Assembly (NCBI GenBank): GCA_004802705.1
Contig: SGPL01000081.1
Span: 19,210-83,209 of the forward strand
Length of the DNA: 64,000 nt
Reading direction: 5' to 3'
Source of the DNA: Bondarzewia mesenterica
Taxonomy: Eukaryota > Basidiomycota > Agaricomycetes > Russulales > Bondarzewiaceae
The notes beneath the pieces were generated by a model. It did not search any database, was not told the origin of the DNA, and saw only the letters and a program-made list of their open reading frames with translations. Made by a program: the position numbers and the translations under genes. Of the stretch, positions 25,731 through 37,636 are shown one piece after another (the stretch's first letter is position 1; each line of letters opens with the position of its first letter).

Positions 25731-26029
25731 GAGGTCGGGAGAGGGTTTGGTTTGCGTATGCTATCGTATAAGTACACACCGTTATTCAGTCATTCAGACT
25801 TAGAGACAAAATACCATGACGCTGCCGCTCACAAGTAACCATGAAATAAGGTGAAAACTAAAAGAGAACTATCAATCGGGCTATTGTAAAAAAAGCACTA
25901 CATACTGACACTACGTGAGAGTGATACGATATGTAAAGTACAACGGAGAATAACGACAGCGAGCAAAGTGTGGGTATAATTTTCTGAAAGTCAAAAGCAG
26001 CAAGAGCCATGACTGTCAAATGTATGTAT

Positions 26030-27937
26030 TTACAGAATTTCCTCCACCGCAACGTCGGACCGCGCATACGTCGCCGAGGATCCCTCCCCCTCATATGCGG
26101 ACGACCCAGACTGGGGCCAAGCCCACTCCGGGATCTGAAAGTCCCTGACAATCTCGAGCTCGTGGGGAAGCTTCACGCCAAATGCAGTGACATGCCTCTG
26201 TGTGTGTCGCGCATTAGGTGTGCTGGCTGTGCGCATCGCCGACACGACGAGTGAAGACGGCTCAGGCCGCCGGTGATGTGTAGAAACCGAAGGCGACGCA
26301 GCCGTGCCGTACGAATGGTCGGCTTCGCCGACAGACTCGCCGTCTTTGGCGTCGTGGAGAACAGAGCGTGGGCGCTTTCGTGGGCGCGTGGCAGAGGGGG
26401 TCCAGGACTCGGGCTCGACGCCTTTCTTGAGGAATGTGCCGTCAGGCGCACGCTTGCGCGGTTGTCTGCGGACGATGTTCGTGGCGGAGGTAACGGTAGG
26501 TGGATTAGNTGAGGCGGCAGTGTTGGCAAGATCTTGATATGGTGTGGGAGAGTATGCGGAGGTGCTTACATGGGCGGGGAAGAGGCCTGATGCGTCGGGG
26601 GCGAGAGGCGAAGTAACTGGTTGTTTAGTTTGACGGACCAGTGCGGCGCGCGGTGAGACTACTCCCATTCTCGCCTTTNAAAACGGAGACGTAGGTATGG
26701 GCGATGCAGTAACGGATGGCAGTCCGCGCGGAGGCCATTTGATGGTGAGCTTTATCTTCTCTTGTTTTACAGGAGCCGTGACACTCTCCTCCTCCTCCTC
26801 TCCCTCCTCTTCTTCCGCGGCGGATTGCAGGTCCTGCTCCATAGAAGCACCGAGACTCTGCGCCCGCGACTCGTTCCTCCGTCTATCAGAGTTGAGATTT
26901 AGTAGCGTTCTATATCGATCCTCCAGGGTCATTGCAGCATCCAGCATCGCCGCCTTCCTCCGCACTCCTTCATGCAAAGTGGCAAGGTTGTGTGCGTGCG
27001 CCCCTGTCGGATCGAATGGGATGGGCTCCTCNAGGAAAGGATCGCTGGTTGAAGAATTTTGGTTGAAAGATGATGACGGCAACGAGAGGAAAGCGTGTAC
27101 GTCCATAGACTGAAGCTGGTCTATCCGCTCCTTGAGTTTGTAATGTTCATGCTGCAGCTTTTCCTTCTCGCGCAAGCGCTGACGCTTCTCAAACGTCTCA
27201 TACTTGCGATGCCGCTTTTCATAAGCCGCGTCTGATGTGTCTGCACCCACCTGCGTCCAGGCACAGCGAGATATGAAGGGGGACATATGTATTGCAAAAA
27301 GATCGTGTATGAGCGTACGGTCTTGCACAAAAAAATAAGAGCACAGACGAACGTCTTCTGAACTCCTCGGCCTGAATCGACCACCCACGGCAGCGTGCTC
27401 CGACAACACTGAAAACTCTGGGGTCTCAATGATTTGCTGTTCTCTATATGCCTTGAGGACCTCGGGCTTGTCGAAGTACCGCTCGTACGCAGATGTATTG
27501 AGGTGCAGCTCAGACAGCCCACTTGGCGAGGTTGCGGGAACCAGTGCGGAGTTGGTGGTCAGCACAAACCTGGTGTCCCTCGGTATCAAGGGTTCGTTCT
27601 CCTCTTTGCATGGTTGAACATCATCAAATGAGCGACCGGGTCAGTCAAGGTGGACAGGAATACAGTACGACGAGCACGACGTACGTCGGCGCTTCAGCGT
27701 GTCGAGAATCATCAAATCAGCGTCGCAGGACCCCACACCAGGCCCGCCCCTCCTCGAACGCGAAGGCAAGATGCGCTTATGCCGTGTCTGCATGCCGGAA
27801 CTTGTTGCCCTCGACGTCGGCGTCGGTGCCTGCGAGATGGTTGACGGGCCTGCCACCGGATGCGCGCTGGTCGAGCCATTCGCTGAGGGATCCGGCTCGA
27901 CTACTGTTGTGACTTTCGTACGAGCAGTGGCAGCCAT
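26030..27937 (-). CDS. SAS4-like (Something About Silencing) domain protein
   Basis: Start at 27937: MAATARTKVTTVVEPDPSAN, an exon with a basic stretch (RHKRILPSRSRRGGPG). After introns come PRDTRFVLTTNSALVPA, YERYFDKPEVLKAYREQQII and ETPEFSVLSEHAAVGGRFRP. The core DTSDAAYEKRHRKYETFEKR, then QRLREKEKLQHEHYKLKERI and QSMDVHAFL, is an Arg/Lys/Glu helix of the type found in the fungal SAS4 domain, whose yeast member is the scaffold of the SAS-I (Sas2/Sas4/Sas5) histone H4K16 acetyltransferase. Then come a Ser/Thr/Pro-rich region with an acidic Glu tract (26800) and a C-terminal motif HVTAFGVKLPHELEIVRDFQ-IPEW. A chromatin role is inferred. A subunit of another acetyltransferase or deacetylase complex remains possible. 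Confidence 0.58.
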
Positions 27938-28168
27938 GGCAGAGAAGACTGAGAAAGACAGGGAGGAATTCAATTTCTTGTCGAGGGTGCGCCTGTATAT
28001 CGCAGTTGCCTTTTCTGTCGGGAACCGCAAAAGCGTAAATTGTTCTTTACTCATGTGGATCCATATATTTCTTTCGCAAACAAAACCTCGGGATTGCCTA
28101 CATAGTGAATAGGCCATTGGAGCCGCATCAAGAAAAAAAAATAGTGATTAAATTACGATCCCACAAGG

Positions 28169-30132
28169 TCAACTACCCCCGTCGGCTTGATCACGTCTGT
28201 ACTGGCCTTGACCGGCCGATCCACTGTGGAAATTCCAATTTCCAGACCAACCGTCAGTGCCAGCGCCCTCGCTGCTCCCATATCCGCTGCCGGCATGAGT
28301 ACCATACTGACTGTACTCGTTATGCTGCTGCTGCATGAACGGAATATTGAAGCCAAACGTCGAGGCAAACCGAGGATTTATGTGCGGTTGCACGAATTGG
28401 GGCTGTGCGTATCCCCCATAGCTGTTAAGTTGGCTATACTGAGACTCGTAAGGCCATTGGCCATCCGAACTGCCACCATGTGGCTCTGCATAGTCACTTA
28501 GAACGGATGCGCCAGTGTCGCCAGCGTATGGGCCTGGCACATGGACAATTGCTGCCGCGGAAACCGACTGCGGTATATGCGGACTGTACTCCTCCGTCGC
28601 GCCAAACGACCGAGGGTTGCCAGTCTGCCAGCCCGCTCGTTGTCTGCCGAAGTCTGCACCGCGGCCACGTCCTCGGCCACGGTCGCGCCGTCGACCACGG
28701 CTGTCAGAATCATGGGCTGCTCGAATTCCAACTCGCTCTGGTCTCTTGCTCCCACGTCCCCTACCTCGACCCCGATCGCTACCCTGTAAAGGACGATCAT
28801 GGTGTCGAGAAAAGTCAGGCTTTTTGTCCGCGCTTGGCTCAGCCGGTTGTGAGTTCGATGTATCCATATTATACTGGTCCGAGTAGGGGTCGTCATATGG
28901 GATGGGTGGAGGACGTGACGGACCGGCAGCAAAATCCATGTCGTATGCTCCGTGAGCGTCGTATGGATTCAGGCCGTACAAGGTGTCCGCGCCCAATTCC
29001 TGATCTCGAACCTGTGAAGGCGTCGGCGTCGAGTGTCTGGAGGGGGTAACAGAAGGTTCTCGCGATCCTTGACGCCTGGCGCATTACTTCAGGGAAAGGG
29101 ACAACACGGACACAAGTAAGAACGGGAAGCTCACCGTTGTTTCAGTTTTGCCTTGAATGCAGCCTCTTGCTCATCGTCAGAGAACTCCAACTCATACTCC
29201 GCTGGCTCTTCGTCGTGTACATTACTCGCGTCACTTCCGCGCCAGCGCTTGAGTTCACTGACAAAAACAAATTTGCTCCGCTGAGGAACGTGGAATACCT
29301 CTCGAGCAACCTTCACTTTGTCGGGGTCCAGCGGATAGTCTTCGCTGAACTTGACTTGATACAGAGGCTGATATGTCGGTCCAAAAGTTTCGTAGATCTG
29401 GAAAAAGAGTAAGAGCAAGAAGGTGGACGGAAAAGCAGCACTTACATATCCCATGACCTTTCTGTCTTCAAATACCAGTAGAGTATCGGAGTCCAGTGCC
29501 TTCTCCGAAGCTTTTCCTTGAGTATCTGAAGCAATGCCTTTGACGATGGCTACCTTGTCGATAATGTTCATGACCTCGCCGACCTTTTCGAGATGCTCGT
29601 CTGGCCCCACCTCAGAAATTTTCGGAATAACAATAGCATCCTCGACCACTTCATTTTTGGTCCGAATTGTCGTGGTGGTGGTCGGTCCTCCCTCTTCGTC
29701 GTCGTCTTCATCTACATCGTGCGATTTCACCTGAGCATGAGACGTGCTCGTCTCCCCTTCAGGTTCGGAATCTGATTCAGGTGACGAATCTGAAGAGGAA
29801 TCTGCAAGGGGCGCGCTGTTGTGGAGACGTAAATGACCAAGATGAGTTGAGCATGGAGGGTCGAGGAATACTGACGAAGTGGGAGGCGTAGAACGTCTTT
29901 CCTCGTCATCATCCAGTACAATATCTGCTTCCACCTCATCTTCACTATTCCCCTCTTCTCCTGTCTCGTCCCCGGAACTTGCGATGGAATCGGCCTCGGG
30001 AGCCGTTTTAGGCTGGGGTGCAGCAGGTGTGGGTGCCGGTTCTGGAGTATGTTCGACAATATCCTGAATAATGAGGATATCCTGGGGAATTAGTGAAGGT
30101 ATTCTGAAGACCGGATCCTCCATGGAGGGCAA
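28169..30132 (-). CDS. NAF1: H/ACA snoRNP assembly factor Naf1
   Basis: Chaperone of H/ACA small nucleolar RNP biogenesis: it binds the dyskerin homolog Cbf5 and is later replaced by Gar1. The start at 30132 gives MPSMEDPVFRIPSL and a long acidic Ser-rich N-terminal region. The Gar1-like beta-barrel follows: DEHLEKVGEVMNIIDKVAIV, DTLLVFEDRKVMGYV, then across an intron YETFGPTYQPLYQVKF and REVFHVPQRSKFVFV. The C-terminal part after the intron at about 29075-29130 is RG-rich (GRGRGRG and RGRRRDRGRGRGRG) and then Gln/Tyr/Gly-rich, typical of Naf1 and suited to RNA binding. It shares a 134-bp divergent promoter with mitochondrial EF-Ts. Confidence 0.92.
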
Positions 30133-30266
30133 AGTGGAGGAAAAGAAGTAGAAGGTTGCAAGGAGTGTAGTGTGCCCAAAGTGGAAACCAATCCGAGAGC
30201 TTGCGGAGAGCCAAAGATGTTTTTTTTCTTAGCATTTTACCGAGTCAGCCCGTCTTCAACACAACT
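30133..30266. promoter_or_regulatory. Divergent promoter NAF1/TSF1
   Basis: Only 134 bp separate the two ATG codons. Both core promoters and both leaders must fit here, so a shared bidirectional promoter is likely. Confidence 0.45.
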
Positions 30267-31310
30267 ATGAACTTCAGACCATCCCGTGCTGCTTTCCGTT
30301 TGTTGACCTCCCACCGACTATACTCCACCCAGCCAGCAAAGCCCTCGCTGAAACTCGTCGCCGAGCTTCGCAAGCTCACAGAAGTGTCTATCACGAAAGC
30401 CCGCGAAGCCCTCGCCGCGACGAACAACGATGTCACTGCCGCTCTGGATTGGTTGCAGAAGGACCTCGCCATCTCCGGTGCCAAAAAGGCGGCCAAGGTT
30501 GATGGGCGGACGGCCGGAGAGGGGCTGATTGGCGTCTCTGTTCTGTCGAGCGGAGCGGGTGCCAGGACCGGTGTCAAAGGCGCTGTGCGCGCCGCCATGA
30601 TTGAGCTCAACTGCGAGACCGACTTTGTAGCTCGAAATAAGCTCTTTGGAAAGCTCGTGGCTGACATCGCGCACACTGCTGCTTTCATCTCAGAGCCGGA
30701 CCCGAGCTCTTCGTTATTGCTCAAACCGCTCTCGCTGGACTTGTTGAATGACGCGCCGCTGATTTCGCAGGCTTCCGGAGAGTCGTCATCTCAGTCAACC
30801 GTCGCCACTGCGATTCGGGACACCATCGCAAAAGTCGGCGAGAAAGTGTCTCTCAAAAGAGTTATTGCCGTCGCTCAGGATCCCCTCCCCCTTACACAGC
30901 AATCGTTGGGTCTCCGCCTTGCTTCATATACCCATGGTGGCGTTAANCTACCGTCACAAGGGCGAATAGGTTCCCTGGCGTTGTTGGCTCTCAAATCACC
31001 TCGATTGCCCAACCTCTTGTCCATGGACTCGTTCCTTGANGACCTCGAAAAACTCGAACGCTCGTTGGCACGGCAGATTGTCGGGTTCCCCACTCTCTCG
31101 ATCCGTTCATCAAATGGGNACAAAGNCGAATCGGCTCTGTATGACCAGCCATTTATGATGCTNGCAGGCGGATCAACGGAGGAATCCGTAAAAACGGTGT
31201 TAGACCGCTGGGCGCGGGAGAAGCAGTTGATTCTGGAAAGTGATGCGGGGGAGGCCGGTGGTTTGGAGGTTTTGGAGATGTCCAAGTGGACTGTCGGAGA
31301 GAGCTCATAA
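30267..31310 (+). CDS. TSF1: Mitochondrial translation elongation factor Ts
   Basis: Guanine-nucleotide exchange factor for mitochondrial EF-Tu. It is an intronless frame of 347 codons from the ATG at 30267. The N-terminus MNFRPSRAAFRLLTSHRLYS is a basic, Ser/Arg-rich mitochondrial presequence. The UBA-like domain follows: SLKLVAELRKLTEVSITKAR, then EALAATNNDVTAALDWLQKD. Next is the conserved core AAMIELNCETDFVARNKLFG with the diagnostic NCETDFVARN. A long divergent C-terminal dimerisation region ends in a Glu-rich segment. There are five isolated Ns in the C-terminal half. Confidence 0.93.
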   Translation: MNFRPSRAAFRLLTSHRLYSTQPAKPSLKLVAELRKLTEVSITKAREALAATNNDVTAALDWLQKDLAISGAKKAAKVDGRTAGEGLIGVSVLSSGAGARTGVKGAVRAAMIELNCETDFVARNKLFGKLVADIAHTAAFISEPDPSSSLLLKPLSLDLLNDAPLISQASGESSSQSTVATAIRDTIAKVGEKVSLKRVIAVAQDPLPLTQQSLGLRLASYTHGGVXLPSQGRIGSLALLALKSPRLPNLLSMDSFLXDLEKLERSLARQIVGFPTLSIRSSNGXKXESALYDQPFMMXAGGSTEESVKTVLDRWAREKQLILESDAGEAGGLEVLEMSKWTVGESS

Positions 31311-31837
31311 GGTTTACCACAGTAAGTGGTGATGGGAAGTTGGTTTCTTCTTTGTCGCTGAACTCACGTAGCTGTTAGGGTTCACCCCAACATCTANTAT
31401 CGCATNTCATAGCACCTCCACTCTTTACGAATCTATAACATTTTCAGTGATAATCACATNGCACCNGCGTCCTTGTGGCTGGCCAAGTTCGCCAGGGAAA
31501 GAGCTCTGCGTGTTTTGAAGTCNTAGCGCGTCGTCATCACATGATCAGAAACCATGGTCATNTGTCCCGACATGANATCTGGAAAAGAAAAAGAAAAAAA
31601 GGGAGACAAAAGCCCATTGTTCGAGTTTTATATTGGANTTCACTNAACCGTTCTTCACTCTGGCTNTGAGCTTCNATCGAAGAAACTCCCAAAAAGAGAA
31701 ACAAATTCTTCGATTCCCAATCAGATTACAATTATATCTCCACAACTTGAAGACTGTACTCTACATATGGTCCCNCTCCGAGTCCCCCATCACCCGAATC
31801 CACGAACGGTNCTAACGTTGCCCATCTAAAGNGAAAA
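31311..31837. other. Intergenic region between convergent genes
   Basis: About 530 bp with many single Ns and an A-rich stretch (31580-31605). It holds the 3' ends of TSF1 and formate dehydrogenase. No gene seen. Confidence 0.4.
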
Positions 31838-33617
31838 TTAACGAGCTTTTGGTAAACCAGAGTTCTTAGTGACGAAAAGAAAAACTCACAAGCTTTGGTC
31901 TCATATTTGCCTGCGTATAACAGATGNAGTGCTCGATGAGTATCCGAAGAGAATTAAGACTTCCGAAATGCCGTTCACTAACCGATGCCAACAATAACAT
32001 TTGCAGAATCCTGGGGCTTTCCCTCGAAGAAATTCTGTAGGATCGCCTTGGTGCCCGNGGCATACCGCGCCTGCGCATCCAGTGTNGANCCCGAGTAATG
32101 NGGCGTCATACCGTTGCCCCCGCCGAGAGGGTTCTTCATGTATCGCCACGGGTGCTCCTTGGGCGCGGGCTGCACATTCCATACGTCGCCGGCGTATCCG
32201 NGGAGGTGGCCGGTCTTGAGCGCGGCGGCGACNTCNTCCGCATTACAGATAGCTCCACGTGCNGTGTTGACGAGCCAGGCGCCCTGGAAGAGATAGAAGA
32301 GAGTAGGTATGTGAGTGGCATGATGGNGTCAAAGTGTGGGGNGGAAGGAGAAGGGACCGACGCGCACCTTCTTAAAGTGCTNTAGTAGATCTTTGTTGAC
32401 GAGCCCAAGAGTTCCCTCGTGTAAAGGCGCNTTGATAGTGATGATGTCACACTGAGAGACGAATTCCTGGACGANTNCAAGACAATCGTCGTGAGCTTGG
32501 GGAAGAAAGNAATCAAAGGCTTTTGACGAACCTTCAAGTCCTGGACACGGCGCGCGTTCACAGCCTTCTCAGCTTCTGGAAAATCGATGAGCTCAAGGTA
32601 GTNGAAAGGNNGATTAAGTTTCACTTACCAGCCGGGAGAGGGTGGTAGTCGAAGTAGANCAGCTCCNTGCAGTTGAAGGGGACCAGTCGCTGCAGAACGC
32701 GATAGCCGATGCGGCCAGCACCGAGGGTGCCCACGACCTTACCCTCCAGATCGTAAGCNTNGCGAGCAATGTCGGATACTTGCCAGTCGCCGCGCTCAAT
32801 CATCTCGTGGGCGGGCACGAAGTTTCGAACGAGCAGGAGGATAGACATGATGACCTGTTCAGCGACGGAGACGACGTTCGAACCGGAAACCTGATGNGAA
32901 ATGGAGATCAATATTCGGCAGAGACGTTAGAATTATTGAAATTACCTCGAGAACTTGAATTTTGCTTTCGACGGCAGCGTTGAGGTCAATGTGATCGGAT
33001 CCGACTCCAGCAGTGATGCAGATNTTGAGGTTCTTGGCCTGCACGGTTCAANAGTGTATGAGATGCTATGAGTTATTATTCAAAGATAATGAATCACCTT
33101 TGCCATGAGTTCGCGAGTAAGATATCCCGGNTGAAAGGGAGTCGTAATGAGAACGTCGGCCTGAACATCCGTCAGACACTAATAATCTATGATGTTGGAT
33201 AATAGAATCTCGGAGACGTACGTCGNCGATGTGCTTCTGGAAATCGCCATCTGGAACTTCTTTTGAGCTGGTCACCTGGAGAGGCGNTGATCAGATAANN
33301 AGACAGNNGCAACGCGNAGAAGAGGGGAAGGTCGGGATGAATGNTGGGTTCAACGCAAAGTAGACGTACAATGTACTCGTGCCCCAGTGATTCCAGATAT
33401 TCTCGAATGCCGAGCTATATTTNATGTCAGAAAATGGTCGGCGGAGAGATATAGCATCGTTAAAATTCATAAGTACCTGGTTTTCGACGGTACCCAAGAG
33501 ACGGGGTTCTTCTTGGGCAGCCTTGTAACCATTGTAGAGGATAGCAAGAACCTAGATATAATGTTCTCAGCACAACAGAAGCAGAACTCAAGAAGAGGAG
33601 GCAGGANCGACCTTCAT
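31838..33617 (-). CDS. FDH1: NAD-dependent formate dehydrogenase
   Basis: Oxidises formate to CO2 with NAD+; in wood- and litter-decay fungi it disposes of formate from oxalate breakdown and C1 metabolism. A tiny first coding exon (ATG AAG, 33612-33617) joins [20 protein letters not shown], then [21 protein letters not shown] and [14 protein letters not shown]. The catalytic half follows: [74 protein letters not shown], the Rossmann loop [39 protein letters not shown], the [20 protein letters not shown] block and GNGMTPHYSG with the catalytic His. The ending KYETKASR is reached by a short last intron, with the stop at 31838-31840. No long N-terminal targeting peptide is seen, so a cytosolic form is likely. 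Confidence 0.93.
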
Positions 33618-34298
33618 GGNGAAANAAAAGTNTAAATATGGGAGGGATGCTTTGATTTGTGAGANTAGAAGAAATGCGAGAGCTTGGATGACGGTCAGAT
33701 AGACAAAACAGACGGGCTTTTATACTGCCACTGGTATCGCTTGCAACTCGTCTGCGTGGCCGACAGANCCCAAAATGAAATCNGCAGGAGCAATCGGAAG
33801 TTGAAGGCAGTCTNCCGAGCAGTGCCTGCGCATGATATCATCCGTGGACGGATGTACAGACANCGCGAACCGAAAGACTCCGAGTCCAGACGCGCCCGAC
33901 TCCATCACGTGCTGAGAAGCGAAGNNNNNNNNNNNNNNNNNNNNNNNNNNNNNNNNNNNNNNNNNNNNNNNNNNCGCGNCNNNNGTCGNNNGACGTNGNN
34001 NGCCTTCACCCGTAGAAGATGCCGCCGAAAGGCCCGAAACTAGACGATGGGAAATAGGAACCCAGTCGTAAACGAACGTTTGTAGCGCATCCGNTCGNAA
34101 CTGCGCNNTACAGTATTGTACAGCGGCGATGTGAGAATAAAATTAGCATCGGAACTGACCGACACAGTTCANTTGCTCTCCGCCGTCCATGTACACTGCA
34201 AGCTTGTCACAAATACACGCGCGCACGTTCTCACCTTCGTCAGCATACTTATCGGAACGAGGGTGTCTGAATGTTCCGTAATGNTAAAGCATCTGGTA
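33618..34298. other. Intergenic region with small assembly gap
   Basis: Contains an N run from 33925 to about 34000 and scattered Ns. Probably the FDH1 promoter plus the ceramidase 3' end. No gene can be supported. Confidence 0.5.
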
Positions 34299-35544
34299 TT
34301 AATTTAATCTATGCTTGTCAACATGTTGGATATGTGGTAGCCCGAGTTCGTATACGATCTTGAATTTGTGATGGTCATCCTTGACGCAGAGGGTCCTGAG
34401 GACAGTCTTCAGCCACAGTCAACGTACGATAGCTCGTCAACTTACATATCTGGAAAGAAGGGCATCTATTCAGTGTGGAAGAGTCAATTCCAAANACGCG
34501 AGCACGCACAGATTGTTCCGATGAGCATGTAATATGTTCCGGCGGCCTGATAAAATACGCATCAATGAACAGCATTTGGTCCTGTCCGTCGTAGCGCACC
34601 GTGAAAATGTGCCACCAAGAATGGCCTGTANAGATCTAGTGAGTTATCAGCATTCAGGTGGACGGAGATTACAACATACCTTCAAGCAAAAACGCGACTG
34701 GCCAACCAACGGCCTTTTTCCAGTGAGTGAGTACGACGCAAAATATATTGTCAAGATTCCAGATGAAAAATCCGAAGACAAAAAGGCCACAACCGGTGGT
34801 AAACAANCAGAGGCAAAGTGCCTTCTTCTTGTCGGGNATGGCTTTGGAGGACTCGGACCAATTGAGNAGATAGGTTGTCCGTACGGTCGAAATAAAGAGG
34901 ATGGAACCAAAAACCACTTGATGATAGACAGGGTTTCGGTAAATGAAGCTGAATTCGACTTGATGAGTGATCGNTCTAGATGTACAATTGAACTGAACAG
35001 ACATACTAGCTTAATGTGAATGCAACATCAAACAAGANTGAGGCCAACAAACCGATCCGGCTATGAGTTGACCGGAGAGAAAATCCACGTTTAGTCTCGA
35101 ACAGAATGAACATGTTATAGCTGGCAACATAGATCATAGGCAACTCGTCTGCAAGTTGGGCTTGGTAGAGCAGAGTCGCGTGAAACGCGAAACTACCCAG
35201 CCCCACAAGAGCAAANCCCTATCGCGTGATAGAAAAAACGTTCGGTCGGCGCAAATGGCAAAAGAAGGATCTGGAGAAAAGCGACGGACAGCAAATCCAG
35301 CAAGATAACGTGTAGGCAAAGATTCCCTTAACACCANATNAGCACCATAGAGCGCAAGGCCGATGGTGAAAAAGTTGGAAAACGTATTGGCGANTTCTGC
35401 GATGTAGGGCGAGAACTGGTAATTGGCCTGTCGCAGGAGATAAATTCGAAAGAATAAATATATGATACTTTTATGAAGTACCTCACACCAGTCCAGTGTC
35501 GCAGTGACCGGGCCCCATAGGCCATGCACAGAATAGGTGTCCAT
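34299..35544 (-). CDS. YPC1: Alkaline ceramidase (Ypc1/Ydc1, ACER family)
   Basis: Integral ER/Golgi membrane amidase that splits ceramide into sphingoid base and fatty acid; zinc-dependent, CREST superfamily. The start at 35544 gives MDTYSVHGLWGPVTATLDWC then EANYQFSPYIAE, NTFSNFFTIGLALYG (the N-T-x-S-N motif), and GLGSFAFHATLLYQAQLADE then LPMIYVASYNMFILFE with S-x3-H and D-E-L-P-M. Next are SILFISTVRTTYLLNW-like helices, FGFFIWNLDNIFC, and LLEGHSWWHIFT with the H-x3-H zinc ligands. The last exon gives DDHHKFKIVYELGLPHIQ, with the stop at 34299. Seven helices are consistent with the family. There are many short introns and several Ns. Confidence 0.88.
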
Positions 35545-35713
35545 TAGTATCCTCAGGACAAGTGCTTGAATGGGAGCTAGATGGAGAAAATCGGGAAATG
35601 CTTGCGATTTCCCGCAGGCTTGATTGGGAAGGTAAGTAGTCGCGTCACGTGCGGTAGTGACGTGTGGTTTTTGATTTTCTAATCAATTCTGAATTTCTTC
35701 CCCGCTGACCACC
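35545..35713. promoter_or_regulatory. Divergent promoter ceramidase/MAS2 with CACGTG
   Basis: 169 bp between the two start codons. It contains TCACGTG (CACGTG at 35646-35651) and TGACGTG just downstream, two bHLH/bZIP-type half-related boxes 12 bp apart. A shared bidirectional promoter is inferred. Confidence 0.4.
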
Positions 35714-37455
35714 ATGCGTAGAAATTGGCCTGCGTTGGCCCGTCGAGGTATCCAGCAGCGCCAGCGTCGAAAGCTCTCGACGGAAGCTGTCAACCCTCCC
35801 GTACAAATAACAACGCTGCCCAATCGCATCCGCGTCGCGACCGAGACTACGCCTGGCCATTTCTCTTCAGTTGGGCTTTATGTCGATGCAGGGTCACGGT
35901 ATGAAACATCATTGACTTCGGGCGTAAGCCATTTCTTGGATAGAATGGCATTTAAGGTGAGTGAAAGGCCATATTTCCGCCCTTGATATCACTGATGTCT
36001 TTGTTGGCAGTCCACAAAGAACATGTCAGACGAGCAAATGACAATGTCCATCAATGCTCTGGGCGGTCAGATTATGTGCTCTTCCTCACGAGAGACAATC
36101 ATGTACCAGTCATCTCACTTCTCTCAGTCGACACCTCTTGCACTCTCCCTGATCTCCGACACCATTCTGCATCCCACATTTTTGCCAGAAGAACTGGAAA
36201 TGCAGCGAGACGCCGCTCTGTATGAGATCCGAGAGATCAACGCAAAGCCCGAGATGATTCTACCCGAAGTTCTGCATGAGGTCGCATACAATCGTCAAAT
36301 TTTAGGGAACCCTCTTTTATGTCCCCCGGATCGGGTAGACTTGATTGACGAGCCTCTTATGCGACAGTTCATGCAGGACTGGTATCGACCTGAGCGAATG
36401 GTCATTGCGGGGGCCGGTGTCCAACACGAGGAACTTGTTGAGCTTGCCGACAAGTACTTCTCTTCATTAAAATACACCCCACTAGACGTCCCTTTACCTT
36501 CTGGTCCTCGACTGAGTGGTTCCGCGCAGCATGTGCCGCCGCATCTATTGGGCTCTTCATCGCCCTCATTCATGAAATCGCTAACCCGCGCCGCCTCATC
36601 ATACCTATATCCAGCATCGTCCCCTCATTTGCCGTCGACATCACCTTCTCCACTCGGGGGCTCAACATACGTCGGCGGACACCGTTTTATTCACGATCCC
36701 GACGCAGAATTCAATCACATCTACATCGCATTCGAGGGTGTGGGTATCCACGATGAAGACATTTATGACCTTGCAACGATGCAGGTCCTTCTGGGTGGCG
36801 GTGGCAGCTTCTCAGCTGGTAGGTATTCTCGTCTTAGTATGTCTTATCCAGTTTCTCATTTGAAGCGTAGGTGGTCCTGGAAAGGGTATGTACTCGCGGT
36901 TATACACTCACATCCTCAACCATCACCCGCAAGTCGACCATTGTGCCTCCTTCCACCATATCTACACCGACTCTTCTCTCTTCGGATTATTCGCCTCGTT
37001 CGTGCCCATTGCACCAGGTAACCGAGGGAATACCCCTACGCAGATCATACCGCATCTAGTGCATCAGCTCAGTCTCCTGTTGTACCGCCAAGTACCGAGT
37101 TCGGAGCTGAGCCGGGCGAAGAACCAGCTCAAGTCAAGCTTGGTTATGGCTCTCGAGAGTAGGGCGGTGGAAGTTGAGGATCTTGGACGCCAAGTAAGTT
37201 ATCTGCTTAGAGATTTATTTTAATTGACTGATAGTTGAACTATTGCCGTGATAGCTTCTTGTGCACAACCGCAAGATTCCTGTCACGGAGATGTGCGACA
37301 AGATCGACGAGGTTACCCCCGAGTCGCTCCAGCGAGTGGCTACTCGCATTTTCGGCTCAGACTCTGGCAACAAGCCGACGGTCGTGACTATGGGCCGCGA
37401 CGATGTAAAGGACTGGACGAAGGTCTTCCAGACGTATGACGTCGGTTCCGTTTAG
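35714..37455 (+). CDS. MAS2: Mitochondrial processing peptidase alpha subunit
   Basis: Regulatory, substrate-recognising subunit of the matrix protease that removes mitochondrial presequences. The start at 35714 gives a basic presequence (MRRNWPALARRGIQQRQRRK). Then come ITTLPNRIRVATETTPGHFS, GLYVDAGSRYETS and GVSHFLDRMAFK. The last is the degenerate zinc motif (HFLDR in place of the HxxEH of the beta subunit), expected for alpha. Then come QMTMSINALGGQIMCSSSRE, EIREINAKPEMILPEVLHEV, AYNRQILGNPLLCPPDRVD, DPDAEFNHIYIAFEGVGI, and the glycine-rich loop GGGGSFSAGGPGKGM spanning an intron, which contacts substrates. The C-terminal part has SELSRAKNQLKSSLVMALES, RAVEVEDLGRQ, and LLVHNRKIPVTEM. Four exons; the frame is intact. 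Confidence 0.96.
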
Positions 37456-37636
37456 CTGCAGATGCTCTGCTGGCTTTGTACCATACCATCTTCTATTCTC
37501 GTCTTCGCCGCTGCCGTTAGTGATGTACGCAAGTGCGAAATTGTCAGAGCATCATATGATCCTCCTCACGCAACACATATATTACTTATTGGTTACAAGA
37601 CTGTTAGTATAGCAAGTACAACAATCTCAAAGCGAG

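Noticed and set aside
28105..29049. Plus-strand frames of 80-190 codons opposite NAF1
   Set aside because: Antisense to the RG-rich and Gly/Tyr-rich C-terminus of NAF1.
35996..36225. HxxEH zinc protease loss in MPP alpha as an anomaly
   Set aside because: The alpha subunit normally carries a degenerate motif (HFLDR-like), so this is expected.
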